Part shown: piece after piece, positions 24,501 to 35,838 of the stretch
Numbering within the stretch: position 1 is the stretch's first letter
Layout: every line of letters starts with the position of its first letter
DNA from: Rhabditophanes sp. KR3021
Taxonomy: Eukaryota; Nematoda; Chromadorea; Rhabditida; Alloionematidae
DNA length: 64,000 nucleotides
Reading direction: 5' to 3'
Assembly: GCA_963281155.1 (NCBI GenBank)
Contig: CAUJLY010000005.1
Coordinates: 2,046,001 to 2,110,000, forward strand
Made by a program: the position numbers and the translations under genes
The notes under the pieces: model-generated
Database searches by the model: none
What the model was told of the DNA's origin: nothing
The model's input: the letters and a program-made list of their open reading frames with translations, nothing else

Positions 24501-27076
24501 GGAAGTTGTTTCTGTTTCAATTGGAAGTATTCAAGTTGTTACTTCTGACAACAATATCACCTACGATAGTTACCAAGAAGAAGATTTGGATTTAATTAAA
24601 GATTTATGGGCTACAGCTTTGAAAGAAAGACACAAGTATTTGTCTAAACACATTGCCATTATTAATGAGAAGGGAAGAAGAAAAAGTTCGAAAGATAATG
24701 AAAGAGAAAAGAGTCTTATTAATCAATGGTTGATTTTAACTGAAGAAAGGAATGCCGTTTCTGTTCCAACAACTAATTCTAGCATTCCCGGAGCTCCTTC
24801 TAATACCCCAGTTCGGTTAGGTTATGAAAAACATGTCCCTGTAGCATTTTTGAATTTAAATTCCGAAGAATTGACTTCTTTCAACGAGTACGGAGATGAT
24901 AATAATGGCCCAGTCAAGATAGTGGGTCTAAATTCTTTGTTGATTCATGAAAACTGTCTGTCTATGCTTCCCCTTGGATTCATCGAAAAGAATGAAGCTA
25001 ATCTGAGCGTGACTTGCCCGTGGGATAGTTCTATCCATGGTGAGACATGTCTAAATAGAGTGACTCATAGCGGTGAAAGAATTTACGCAATAGTTCGAGT
25101 GAACGTTCGTATTTCCCAGCCAGTACCCATAGATTTAATCTTGAGAAAACGAATTTGCTTAAATATTTATAAGAAACCTAGTTTGACGGAAATGCTGATC
25201 AAGAGAATAGTTCGTGGTGAAGTCAGTACTTTTACGAGTGTGTTTTATGACGTTGTTGCTCAAATTCCCAAAGCTTCGTTAGAGATGGAAGATAGAGAAT
25301 CACTGGCGATGTTGGCTGCGGCTAGTGACTCAAATGATGACTCAGGCAATAAAGATTTTTTGAGCTTAAGAAATAATGATGGGGTTTCATTTCAACAGCA
25401 GATGAAGTATATAGAAACTTATACTAAAACTATTCAAGATGTTGAATGTATGTTGAAATTGGATAGATTGAGACAAGAGGCTGCTTTGTTTAATATGATT
25501 CCAAGACATGAAAGAGCTCAAAGAATGCAATACTTTGGAACTCCGAGCAATAGCTTCCGAATGAAAAGAACGGTGAGCTTGCCAAATACTATGAATGTAA
25601 GTTTATTTTAATAATCTATTAATTAATATGAAACTCTTCAGCTTCCTCCACTCCCATTAAACCAATCAGCTCATATTATTTCCGACCATCTCAACAACCA
25701 AGGATCACCTCAAAGTGAAAAAAGCTCCTTCGAATCGTCCTTTATGTCTTCTTCAATTTCATCAGGAACCTCATCAATGTGTAAGTTTCAAATAATCTTC
25801 TAAATTTAGTTCCTCTCTAATTTTCAATTAAGCTATTATTAATCTTTAACCTTGCGCTACTATGCTTCACCCACATCTTTATTTTTTTAAATTTTTATCA
25901 AGCTAAAAAACACTATTTAATAATACTACTTATATTTCTATCTAATTTATTCAAACAAAACCTTACTTGTTATTTTTGATTTCAGCTCGTCCGACTTTTC
26001 TTAATTTAAAAACCATAAGCAATAATCACCGAAGTATGTATCTTTTATAACATAGTGTTGTGTTTTGCATCGTATAGTTTTGTTTGAAGTGTTTCTATTT
26101 TAAAGTTTTCGTATGCTTAATTAATGTTTTACTTTTTAGTTAGCTCATTAGTGTCGCCGATCATTGAAATGAATACAAGACTGGATGGAATTGACGAAGA
26201 GAGGATCCTCGAGGTATTGAAATTAAACTTATAAATCAAAACATTTTATTAAAATTAACTAGTTAAACAAGGGATCAAAATATTTTTATTGAGTTAATCG
26301 TCACCGGTCAACTTGAGTTTAGACATCTTTTCGCTCAAGATGTCACCGACTACACACCCATTCACAGAATTGAGAAGGTTGACTTTAGGCATAAAATAAC
26401 GTGTTGGTGTGGTGGCACGTCTGGACGAAACCGATTAATCTTATTTAAATGGCTTAACTTATCCTTACCTTGCGAATCTTTTTTCCTACAAATAATAGCA
26501 CTTCCTCAACAATACGTGTTTCCTTGCCAGATGCTTGATAAGATAACTGCTTTATTCCAAAAGGCAATGCCATTTCATCTTTATTTCTCTTAAGAGTCTT
26601 CATGATATCGCTTTTCTCCATAGTTTAACTCCAGTTGAGTGGGTGAACAATTAAAATAACGAGGTAGTAATTAGTAATCGTTACAAGTTAAGTAACAATA
26701 TAAATGCATTACTAACGACAACGAATTTGGAAGTAACTAACATTCAAAATTCAAAAAATAAACGTTTAGTATATAGTTTCCCCAAAATTTAATTGCTAAA
26801 TTTATAAGCCTTGTTTGCGCTTAATAGTTGTTTGTTTTCTTGTAAATCACCGCTTTATTTATAAGTTTACAGCCAAAGTCTAACTCATTAATTCAGTACT
26901 CAAATATTTTGACGGACCATTACGTAACACCGATTGAAGCAGACATTTTGAACGGAAATCCACCATCCTCAACAACTTCACGCTCAAATGAAGTATTCTC
27001 TCGGACCAATAGATTATTCAAAAAAGATAAACTTGGGAACAACAAACAATTGTTTGTAAACGGAGCTTTTGCCTAA
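18600..27076 (+). CDS. klp-4: Kinesin-3 motor, KIF13 / KLP-4 type
   Basis: Nine exons (18600-18663, 18812-20391, 21566-21986, 22180-23208, 24308-25596, 25642-25780, 25986-26033, 26140-26213, 26873-27076) encode 1615 aa. This is a plus-end-directed microtubule motor for vesicle cargo. The motor domain (1-~355) shows the P-loop GQTGSGKS, switch I NMNATSSRSHAVF, switch II DLAGSER and neck linker HAVVNEDPNAKIIRELREE. An FHA domain follows (LVNLNADPSMNELLVYYI), then coiled coils, a KIF13-type block (LIGVANVFLEVLFHD; LSNFVFCQYSFF) and the DUF3694 region (DSYQEEDLDLIKDLW, LLIHENCLS...). It matches KIF13 better than KIF1/UNC-104: no PH domain is visible at the C-terminus, and no CAP-Gly; the tail is low-complexity. 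The introns of 1174, 1099 and 659 bp each carry antisense gene-like sequence. Confidence 0.93.
20590..21215 (-). pseudogene. GIY-YIG nuclease-domain relic in klp-4 intron 2
   Basis: Reading the minus strand, 21199 to ~21020 gives a coherent segment (PLNEPMDMNLEELPELTLGE, then DTFFQICPIAQRIRLYYLL). A frame change leads into LYREALKKLGECLFNDDDVY. Further down, YEEERKLSDVKLVGELKKAK leads into a GIY-YIG core: HYVYALVD, then DIFYNGVA, then KGRLLNHL (the catalytic Arg in R-x3-H). The YIG position reads YNG, and in-frame stops and frame changes interrupt the chain, so the gene is decayed. GIY-YIG enzymes nick DNA; cellular members include SLX1 and LEM-3/ANKLE1, and mobile-element members also exist. 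I cannot say which subgroup this came from. It lies entirely in the 1174-bp intron 20392-21565, opposite to the kinesin. Confidence 0.6.
23226..24050 (-). pseudogene. Antisense Cys-rich gene relic in klp-4 intron 4
   Basis: Minus-strand frames join into a plausible protein interrupted by frame changes: from ~24035, KWCEKRARFECKDPNDG and GVREFRSPNRFPYDYDDCKY; then, shifted, YLREIYCCKWCKIVLSGLDA with HHQGRDC (a possible zinc-binding C-C-H-C set) down to a stop near 23621; then, shifted again, IFKIRGKRMSEHLSDYKTRI and finally YVLTGYFGAQVRNMDQGKCC to ~23230. Stops and shifts mark it as decayed, or a multi-exon gene whose splicing I cannot resolve. The family is not recognised. It is contained in the 1099-bp intron 23209-24307. 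Confidence 0.5.
26294..26621 (-). CDS. Small antisense gene-like ORF in klp-4 intron 8
   Basis: From an ATG at 26621 the minus strand encodes about 50 codons (MEKSDIMKTLKRNKDEMALP..., ending FVGKKIRK). A consensus donor GTAAGG follows, then an acceptor-like tttcgtccag, then ~40 codons ending LSEKMSKLKLTGDD and TAA at 26294. The two coding parts do not join in frame with those sites, so either another splice is used or an indel has broken the gene. The highly charged small protein is not recognised. It sits in the 659-bp intron 26214-26872 of the kinesin, in opposite orientation. Confidence 0.4.
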
Positions 27077-27395
27077 AAATATAAAAATATTTCGGTTGAT
27101 GTATATAATTAAATAATAATTTTTAATAATGATAGATTTTTATCCTAATAAATGCCAAAATTTTTTATTGTTGATCTACTTTATAAAAAGAATAAAACTT
27201 GTTAATATAAAAACAACATACAAAATAAACCTAAAAAAAGAAAGTGACAAGTTTTGCTTTATTGCAAAAAGGTATAAATATTTCATGTCTCAAAATGTCA
27301 TCACAAGTTTAGAACAATTGACAGAACAATAGACTGGTTTTGGTTTAAAATTTTATATAAAAGCAGGGTTATTGGGATTTAGAAGACACAATAAT

Positions 27396-28029
27396 ATGAT
27401 GATCCTGCTTCGATATCTTCTGTTTGTGTTGATTGACACCGTGGCGGTTTTGGGTAAGCTTTGGTGGTTTGGGGTTGCATTTATAGATGTTTTTAGGGTT
27501 TCAACAGAATTATAGTAGCTATATGGGAATGGCTCCACCGATTATTAGCATGCCAACTGATATGTCGCCGCCATGTTGTGCCGATATGATAGGTCAGACT
27601 GCTTGTAAGAGGTTGAAACGAAAGAATGAATTCAAATTTGAAGAAAAATGTCAAAATGAAGTTGATTTCTCCTTAGTCCAATGTTGCCGTACTTGTGGCA
27701 GTTCAACTGTTTCTCAAAGGCACACTCAATTATTTAAGGAAGGAATGTTGTCCAAAAATTGTTTCGATCGGCGTTCTCCTAAATTTTGTGAAAAATTCAA
27801 AGTTAAAAAAGAAAACTGGGCTAGCACTCCATGGTCTTGTTCGGGCCAATTTGCTCATCTGAGTTTTCGAATCTGTAGGAAAAGTTGTTTACTTTGTAGA
27901 AAAGATTTATATGAAGGTTTAGACAAAACACCATACAAAGCTACGAGATGTGGAGCGACAATAATGCATAATCCAGTTGAATATCCAGAACTTGATGCTT
28001 TAGAGAGAGAATTTAACGACTTTTATTAA
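27396..28029 (+). CDS. Secreted CC/ShKT cysteine-rich protein 1
   Basis: Exons 27396-27453 and 27497-28029 encode 196 aa. Exon 1 supplies a hydrophobic signal peptide (MMILLRYLLFVLIDTVAVLG); the acceptor tgtttttag|GG at 27496 is the one that keeps frame. After a Pro/Met-rich linker comes a six-cysteine module (PCCADMIG..C...FEEKC...VQCCRTC), then an ShKT-like module (CFDRRSPKFC ... C ... FRICRKSCLLC). ShKT domains occur in secreted nematode proteins, tyrosinases and metalloproteases and, in cnidarians, potassium-channel blockers; no function is implied here. A paralogue with the same two modules lies at 42935-43438. It begins 319 bp after the kinesin stop codon on the same strand. Confidence 0.75.
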
Positions 28030-28487
28030 AAATTATTTATTTGACTTTAAAAATAAATCTATTTATTAATTTGTTTCTTAAATGGCTAAAATAATTATCA
28101 TTAATTCAGTCTTTTACAGATATATTTCGGGATATTCTTATAGTAATTTTATTTAACAACTATTCATTTTCCTGTTCCGGTATTTAACATTTAGTTATGC
28201 CGACTTAATTTTTTTTATTTTGGCTTAGCATGGATTTATGTGATATCATTTTTATTTACAAAATACTAATCCTACACCTTCACTTTTAAACCACTTGAAA
28301 GTCTTCAATTCAATCTTTATAAATATCGTTTGTGAACATTAGCTTATTAAAACACCCTTGCTTCAACAAAAAAATTTAAAAATCCGTGGAACATTATTAT
28401 GATTTAAGGAAACTACAATATAAGTTGTTTGTATTCGACAATTCAAAAATATAAATGATAATAAAAATTAAACAGTTTAGTATGACT
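28030..28487. other. Convergent intergenic region
   Basis: Lies between the 3' ends of the ShKT gene (+) and the EF-hand gene (-). AT-rich, with AATAAA near 28054 (forward) as a likely polyadenylation signal. No further gene seen. Confidence 0.5.
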
Positions 28488-29096
28488 TTATAGGAGATAA
28501 ATATGTTCTTTCGGCATTAGACCATAAAATTCTGAAATAATCCAAATTTATTAGAAATATAAGTATCCTTTAATCTTACCTGAGAAGCTTAGAGCTCCAT
28601 TTTGTTGAAGATAGTGATTCACAGAATTGTAAATTTCTTTGTTTATAATGGAAGTTGACAGAGCTGTGTCTAAATCGTCAGTTGTGATATACCCATCATG
28701 ATTTGAATCGAGCGTTTTGAAAGTTGTTTGAATACTTAGCACATCATTATTTGCCCAAATCAGATCTTTAAATTCATGCAAATCAATCTTTCCGTCTTTA
28801 TTTGTATCCGCGACTAAGAACATGCTATCTATTTCCGATTCGGTCACTTCACCATCCATTGCGGTCATTACTTTCCGAAGCTCGTCTCTGTCGATGATTC
28901 CATTATTATCAAGATCGAATTTTTCGAATAAAGCCTCAATTTCCTTCATAGCATTCGCATCCTTAGGAGTACTAAATGCTTGTTTCGTGGAAGCGGCTAT
29001 GGTATTCTATAAATTAAAAAAGTTCCTTTCAATCAAAACTTTACTTACCTTTGTTTTCTTCTTAAGCGAATCATCCTTTGTAACACAACAGCCCAT
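28488..29096 (-). CDS. EF-hand Ca2+-binding protein with MGCC lipidation motif
   Basis: Minus-strand exons 29049-29096, 28580-29006 and 28488-28531 encode 172 aa. The N-terminus MGCCVTKDD has Gly2 plus Cys3-Cys4, a strong N-myristoylation/palmitoylation signature, so membrane attachment is likely. Three canonical 12-residue loops are present: DLDNNGIIDRDE, DTNKDGKIDLHE and DSNHDGYITTDD. A fourth hand is partly degenerate (LQQNGALSFSEFYGLMPKEH) and is completed only by splicing to the last 44-nt exon; reading through the intron would instead give a spurious tail. Overall it resembles calmodulin-like/neuronal calcium-sensor proteins, but I cannot name an orthologue. Confidence 0.82.
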
Positions 29097-31792
29097 GATA
29101 AACTTCGAATTTGAAATGTGAATGCAGTCTCCCGAATTAGCTTTAAATAAAATAGTTCAGAACACTTAATCTTAATAATTTTTCCTTGAAAATTGCTGAA
29201 CCAAACCTTTTCCTAAAAGATTCCTCCATTTTATCAATAAGGTTAATTATATCGGTGACAATTTATATAATACGATGCATTATTTACCATCATATCAATT
29301 AAGCTTAATAAATTAAAAAGTTATTTACGTCACAGATAGGTCATTTGCGTCATTAGGGTGATTATAAGTCTATTATTAAAATTGGTTAATCATCTGGCTA
29401 CCTAAATGAATCAGTTGTAATCTAATTTATTATTATTTAGAATGAAGAATATTTTTTGCAAACATTTAAAGTTAATATAAAAGTTAATTGATACGAAGTA
29501 TCTTGGGCATTTAAAATATACATAAGTGTGTATAATTAAAAGAATATGAAGAGTAATGAAAAGTTGTAAATAGACACATCATTTAAAAAATAAAATACTC
29601 TAAATCTTTAAAAAAGACAATATTGCAATAACTATAATGGCTTTAATATTTATAAAAAGCGGTACATATGCGCAAAACGAATAAATATTTCATTAAATGA
29701 GTGTGCTTTTCAACCAAAAATATGTACCTCTTGTATAAAAAGGATTTTTGGCTCTTCAAAATAAAGTATATAATTTTGAATAAATGTTAATTTATGCGTG
29801 TATGATGGCATGAAAAATATAAACCAAAATCATCGAAACATTTTTTAACAAAAAGGCGGTCTTTTACTTTTGAGTTGCTCATCACATATATTCTTCCTTT
29901 TTTCAAGTTATATAAAAAAGAGATAAATATTTATACAATTAAGATAAAGACATCCACTATGTTGTTGTTGTTTCAAATCTACTTATGATCATTGAAAAAT
30001 ATTTATGAATAAAGATGTGGAAAAGACATGTATAATTGTCGCCATGGACAAAATATTGAAACCTCGAAAATATATAGTTATGAGGCAAAACAATATGCGG
30101 TGAGTATGTCATAATTATAGAAAAAAGAAGATGTTTTTTGTTTAAATTGTAAGGTGTCAAACAATAAAAGATATTAAGTTATACCAAATTACATTCCATT
30201 AGAATGGATTATATAAACTATTTAATAGAAACAAACTTTAAATCAACTTAAAATCTATCAACTGAGAATCGTCCTTCTTATCTTTATTTCTTCTAGTCTT
30301 TCTTGTCCTGTCTGGGATTTATTAATCAGATTTAGGTGGTTTGAGTGACTTGCTTAAACAAAAACAACTTTTAAAATCTAGTTAAAGAGTTTAGAAACAA
30401 TATATGTGGTGTTATCTTTCAAATTTCCTCACTAACTTTAACAAACACAAATGTGTCAAAATTAAAACGTCGTCAAAGTAAATAGTATAAACAATATTAA
30501 CGTGTCATTAGAAAGCTAAAAAGCTTGGTAGTAGGAAATATTAATTACACAACCACAAAAGCAATTCCATCTACTTAACTTTTTGTGAATCTTTTTTTTA
30601 AAAAGAATTAAACCTACCCATAAAAACAAATTAGCCACATTAAACAGTTTAGTAATAAAATGAAGCAAAACAATAAATTAAACATCTTTTATGACCATAT
30701 ATTTGCCTGTCTCTCTCTGTAAGGGCATGTCAATCACTATTTTCACAGAGATTTTAAATAGATTTGAAACTTGGCACCATCCAACTCACAAAAAGAGTAT
30801 AATGTAGGAAACTTAATTGAGGCAAAACTTTGTGTTAAATCTTCGTAAAAATGGAAGATATTGAGAGTGACGGTTTGGTAGAAGCTACATAATTGCATGC
30901 TAAATGCCTAAACATAAATTTGATGTTTGAGGCAAAAATGTAACAAAAAGGAATAAAGTTCCGTCTTGGGAAGGACTATTCATTTTGGCTGGTCAGAACG
31001 CTCCACTCAAATATTGAATTTCAATCTTCATTAGCGAGATTGATACTCTTTTTGACAAATAAAATATATTGAGCATAAACTTTGTCACAAATAAACCTTA
31101 ATAGAAGGAAATCTAATAAATGAATTTTTGAAGTACAAAATACATGTATAAATACCATTTTCTTTATTTACCTTAACAATATTGCCTATTGTAAGAGTAG
31201 AAATAAAAATTCTTTAAGATAATAAGAATCGTTTGGGTGTGTACCGCAAAGTTAGATGCATAAAAATTTGATATTATGGACATAAATTCTAAAAATAAAA
31301 TATCACTTCTGTATCTGTATTTATATTGTTACTATTTTGGATGGTATCAAGTGACAAACCAAAATTTCTTTTGAATTTAAATAAAAAATGAAGAAGCAAA
31401 TTATTAAGTATATAGTAAGCACTTAATGATATAATACTTTTCTTTTTATCAGCTTAAGTTTATTATTTATTGGGAAATTTATATGTCTACAAAACACTAC
31501 ACATTTATCTTCAAGAGATATAACCTTTCTTAAAGCTTCTTTAAACAGAATTTTATTTTTAAATATCATAGCGAATAATAATAATAAAGATGGGTGTATG
31601 GAGCAGTCGTTGGTATATTAATGTTTGTCTCGTAGGTTATGGATGATTTGTCAAACGAAGTGCAAATAAAATATACAAAATAAGATGTTATTTTTGGTTT
31701 CTTCATTTTATAGAATACTCAAAACTTCTTTTAATGGTTGTTGTATTTAAATAAGTTAGCTTATGAATTGAAGTTAATTACTGCTTACACAT
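29097..31792. other. 2.7-kb intergenic region
   Basis: No supported gene. ORFs such as 29957-30160 (-) are short, hydrophobic and lack splice or homology support. AT-rich throughout, with a short (tct) run near 30710. Holds the upstream region of the EF-hand gene and the 3' flank of the TPD52-like gene, both on the minus strand. Confidence 0.5.
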
Positions 31793-32364
31793 TTAGGAGA
31801 GACGAGAAGGTGGTGTTTCGGTTTGGGGAGTTGGCATAGTTGAACCAGTACGAGCTCCAGCTCCAGACAATTGGTCGATCGATTGAGAGGCAGCCATTTT
31901 TGCAGTTGTGTATGCTGTTCCGATTTTTGATTCGAATGACTTGAAGATTGACGAATTTTTCATGTCATTCCATTTGCTAGCAACTGTTTCAGCTGCAGCC
32001 CCAGCAACTTCAGTTGTTTTTTGATAGGCTTGGCTGTCTTTGACTTGACGGAGTGAATCATTAAATTCGCTGGTGATTTCGGTCAAGGGACTAACACCTA
32101 GTTTCTTCTTAAGATCAGCGGCATGCTTTACTCGAGCATTTAAAACCTGGCGGAGAGTTTGGATTTCATCCTCGGTCTAAAATGGAATACAATAGAAATT
32201 AGTACTTAAATAAATGATTCCTACCTTCTTCAATTCTTCCTTAATTAATTCTCTTTCGGCCTCAGAAATTGGCAATGGTCCATTGTATAATGGAGCTAAA
32301 AAATAACAAATAAATATCTTTGTTACCTGTTAAATGACTTACTTTCAGCGGTAGGGGTTTCCAT
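31793..32364 (-). CDS. Tumor protein D52 (TPD52)-like protein
   Basis: Minus-strand exons 32343-32364, 32225-32295 and 31793-32176 encode 158 aa. TPD52-family proteins are small coiled-coil factors of vesicle trafficking and lipid-droplet biology that form homo- and heteromers. The diagnostic order is present: acidic start, coiled coil EDEIQTLRQVLNARVKHAAD, the KKKLG block, KDSQAYQKTTE, and the signature MKNSSIFKSFESKIGTAY (vertebrate form ...NSPTFKSFEE.VG). The Ala/Thr-rich middle and the Pro/Thr-rich end (TGSTMPTPQTETPPS) are variable in the family. The first two exons contribute only 22 and 71 nt, and phases agree across both introns. Confidence 0.92.
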
Positions 32365-33166
32365 CTTGTTAATCAAAAGTATATCTAAAATAAAGCAACA
32401 AAATAAGATCGATTTTAACACGATTTGGTATCGTTATCTGATCGCACAGATTCGGGCACTTATGCAATCAATTGCACACATGCACTCCGTCATATTATTA
32501 TGAGCAAGCCCGAATAAATAACTATTGATTCTGAAGACCAGCAACATAAAAGGAAATGCATAAATTTAATCTAGAGAGTCATACATAAAGGCTAGAGGGC
32601 CAAATGAAAGATAAATAAATATATTTAATGGATGAAACTAATATATTTAGGCCTTTATTGGCTACAATAATGAAGTTAGCACACACTTAATGATTCACCA
32701 AACCTGTCTAGTAGATTTGTTGGTAGCGAGTATATTTAATAAAGTATAGGGAAAACGTCAAAAAACAAATGTTAACTTTCACCAATATAACCTTGTTTGT
32801 AATAAACACGAATTAGTAAATCAATTGGACGCTTATCATCAATATATAGTAAGGAATGTCTTTTCGACGCTTCCAGTAAAGTAAATATTACTGGATGATA
32901 ATTTAAAGAATAACAATTTTAAAATTAGACATTCTTTTTTGATCCATTAAACTATTGCGAAATATGCAACTACTTTATAGCAGAGACATATAGTAGAATG
33001 AATCACGTATGTATATTTTATGAATAATGGTTAAGCTTAGCTACTTGTACGAGTAAATAGTTAATATTTAAAGGAATTAAAGAAGATGTTGTAAATATTT
33101 TTATTTGATACCTATTAAAAGAATACAAGTTCTTTCTATAAAGATTTAACACATCAAGTAGGCAGT
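32365..33166. other. Intergenic region, TPD52-like to MIC10
   Basis: 802 bp between two minus-strand genes. AT-rich; no coding signal. It should hold the TPD52-like promoter (right of 32364) and the MIC10 3' end. Confidence 0.5.
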
Positions 33167-33451
33167 TTAATTTGTTGAGTTTGGTGCGGCAACTTCGATA
33201 ATTTCTTTTCCAGAACCATCCTTGACTTTTTTACCATGAAGTAGATATGGAGATGAAAGGTCGAACTTGCATGTTGAGAATCCACTGCCGATACCAATGC
33301 CTGTTCCGATATAAATTGGCCATGAGCGTCCTTTGAATAAGGCAAATGAAGCCACGATTCCAATTGCTAATCCACCAGAAACCTTTAATAGTGTGTCTGC
33401 GAAACAACGATCAATCTTTGCTCCTAATTCGGTCTCTGAACGGTCTCCCAT
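33167..33451 (-). CDS. MIC10: MICOS complex subunit MIC10
   Basis: A single 94-aa exon. MIC10 is a hairpin inner-mitochondrial-membrane protein that bends the membrane at crista junctions. The family pattern is clear: ELGAKIDRCFADTLLKVSGG, a first membrane segment (LAIGIVASFALFKGRSWP), then a Gly-rich second segment (YIGTGIGIGSGFSTC), followed by PYLLHGKKVKD. Gly spacing in both membrane segments is needed for oligomerisation in yeast and human MIC10. The preferred start is MGDRSE at 33451; an upstream in-frame Met exists, but an acceptor-like ctcatttttag ends at 33459, 7 nt before this ATG, suggesting trans-splicing removes it. Confidence 0.93.
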   Translation of the reverse strand: MGDRSETELGAKIDRCFADTLLKVSGGLAIGIVASFALFKGRSWPIYIGTGIGIGSGFSTCKFDLSSPYLLHGKKVKDGSGKEIIEVAAPNSTN

Positions 33452-33601
33452 TGTAATACTAAAAATGAGAAGATTAATATTAGGAGAAAAGCATATCAAA
33501 AAGGCCTAATTAGGCCAACAAATCCTTATAAATTATGTGCTATTTTTTAAGACATTGATAACTCTACGTTTCAAGATATCAATCATTGGGTTAACGTACC
33601 T

Positions 33602-33680
33602 TAGTACAAATGTTTATACGCAAATGTTTGTAAGTTTACGCACAAATGTTTATAATTACGCACAAATTTTTATAATAACA
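33602..33680. repeat. ~20-bp tandem repeat, 4 copies
   Basis: Four imperfect units of about 20 bp with core cacaaatgtttataattacg, starting near 33606, 33621, 33641 and 33661. It lies 150 bp upstream of the MIC10 start and just past the DNAJC3 stop, in a 373-bp intergenic gap with no other feature. Confidence 0.75.
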
Positions 33681-33824
33681 TACACAAAGAAATATAATTT
33701 AAAATTTATTTAACTAAAAAATTAATAAAAGCTTTGGCCTTCGTTCGATATAATCGAAAAAATCAAAAGAATCCGAGAACCGTATTGCTTGACAATTATT
33801 ACAATATATAAAGATACAATACGT

Positions 33825-35327
33825 CTAGCCAAAGTGGAATTTAAAGCCGCCTCCGAAATCTCCGCCTTGGAAGTGTTGGTTAAAGCCTCCGCCGAATGGA
33901 TGACCGTGGTGGCCTCCCTGTTGTGCTTCTGGGTCGAGTGGGTCAGTTCCTGAATCATACTGTGCTCTCTTTTCTTCGTCAGATAAGACTTCTTTGGCCG
34001 CAGCAATTTCCAGGAATTTTGCCTCTGCAACCTTCTTCTCTGCTTCATCTTGGAAATTATCGGGATGGTATTTTGCCGCCAATTTCCTGTATGCTTTTAG
34101 AACTTCTCTCTTTGAAGCATTTCTCTTAACCGCTAAAATCTTATAATAATCACGTTTCTTAGATTGCTTCAACAATTTCTGAGCCTTGTGTAATCCTTCC
34201 TTAATGGGTCTACTATTTTCATCGATTTTCGTCGCAGCCTGATAATCATTCACAGCACTTTCATAATCTTCATTCAAGATATAAGCTTCTGCTCTATCCA
34301 CAATGACCTCCACGTCATTTTCGTCTAGATTAGTAAGTACTTCTGTGCATTCTCTGATAGCTTCGGCACTATGACCTGCTTTCATATTACACTTGCAAGT
34401 TCTTTTGTAAACATCAAGTTGAATTCTTTCGTTCTGCTTCTCGAATTTCAAGATTTGTTTTGCTTTATCTAGACACTCCATCCATTTACCCTTTTCGACT
34501 AAACTGTTTAGAGACTCTCTTAGTTTAGCTAGCTTTTTGACGTCCTTATAATAAGCAAAACAAGCCTTGTCATCAGGGTCAAGTTTCAGGCATTCTCTGA
34601 TTTGAATTAGTGAACTCTCTACATCACCGATTTTGTAGTACAATTTAGAGACCTCCAAATAGGCTTCTCTTGAATCTGATTGAAGTTTTGTCAAATGTCT
34701 AATATCAGAAATAGCTTTTTGAATTTCGTCTGTATGCTCGTGGCAAGTAGCTCTTTTTCTGAATAAAACGGCTGACCATTGACATTGCTCTAAGGCCTTT
34801 GAATAGTATGGAATCGCTGAAACGTAATCTTGCTTTTCGAAATATTTATTAGCGTAATCGATCCATACTCTAACATTGTGAATCAAATTTATCTTGGATT
34901 CGCTATCTTCTGGTTTATCAGTCTTAGAAACTGTCTTAAAGTCATTTTCAGCTTTTTCTAAGTTACATAGTTTAAAATAAACTGACGCTCTTTGCTTCGT
35001 GGCGGAAATAAAATCAGGCTTAAGAGCAATAACTTTACCAAGGTCTTCTAAAGCAGGGTCAGGTCTTCCCATAGCCAATAATACAGTTGCTTTTCGATAG
35101 TATGCTTGATAACTATTTGGATCAACATCTATAGCTGCTTGGAATTGATTAACAGCATCTTGTAGTTGACCTTTTGCTAATAACGCCATCCCTTCCTTTA
35201 ATAAAGTGTCCACATCACCACTAACTATAAAAATTGTTATTCATGAATAAACTAATTGCAACGTACCTTGTAGTGTTAAAGCACAACAAATTAATATTAA
35301 ACGAAGCGTTTTAGAACCAATATCCAT
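33825..35327 (-). CDS. DNAJC3: DNAJC3 / P58IPK, ER lumenal co-chaperone
   Basis: Minus-strand exons 35267-35327 and 33825-35224 encode 486 aa (human 504). DNAJC3 resides in the ER lumen, binds unfolded chains through TPR repeats and stimulates BiP. Residues 1-~24 form a signal peptide ([12 protein letters not shown]). About nine TPRs follow, the first at [20 protein letters not shown]; motifs such as [20 protein letters not shown] recur. The J domain is near the C-terminus ([19 protein letters not shown]...) with the HPD triad in KYHPDNF, then a Gly/His-rich end ([19 protein letters not shown]). The single intron separates the signal peptide from the TPRs. A palindromic CRE/UPR-type element lies ~120 bp upstream. 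Confidence 0.96.
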
Positions 35328-35430
35328 TTGAATACTGAAATAATATATTAATATCAAAATAAGTTAAAAGAATGGTGGGGTCAGTGAAGAAGTGCATATG
35401 TGTACAAATAAGTTTGAAATATACATCCTT

Positions 35431-35457
35431 CCAATGGTCTAGTTTGCTGACGTCAGC
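35431..35457 (-). promoter_or_regulatory. CCAAT box and palindromic TGACGTCA element upstream of DNAJC3
   Basis: The palindrome GCTGACGTCAGC (core TGACGTCA at 35448-35455) lies about 121 bp upstream of the DNAJC3 ATG, with CCAAT at 35431-35435. TGACGTCA is the consensus for CREB/ATF-type bZIP factors and overlaps the XBP-1/ATF6 element GACGTG/GACGTCA that controls unfolded-protein-response genes. DNAJC3 is a known UPR target in animals, so the location is meaningful, but factor binding is inferred. The rest of 35328-35838 shows nothing. Confidence 0.55.
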
Positions 35458-35838
35458 TTAATATGTGTTCAAAAGAGTTAATTTTATGCAAAAAGAGGAC
35501 ATAAAAACAATCAAAACACCAAGCTTAATTAGATTGTCAATTCGGAACAATAATTTAAAGCAAAAAAGGGCGCTGGAATGGATTTAGAGACGAAATAAAA
35601 GTCATTTGGTACGTTTGACACATCATCAGGGAGGATGATCTGGCCGTTTATGATTGGTAGAATAAATGGTTTTGTTTGTTAATATGAGAAATGTAAAGGG
35701 AGCCATAAATTTACTTGCAATGAACGATAAAAATATAAGTAGGATAATTTATTAGAACAAGGTAGATAAATTTAGAATCAATTAAAAAACTAATTAAATT
35801 GTTTCATTCTAATAAGTAAGTGACCTATAACTTCATTC

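Noticed and set aside
18600..27076. Kinesin as UNC-104/KIF1 orthologue
   Set aside because: The motor and middle blocks fit KIF13 better (for example LSNFVFCQYSFF and SLVDLAGSER with a QKTGAIGKRL context), and no C-terminal PH domain is visible.
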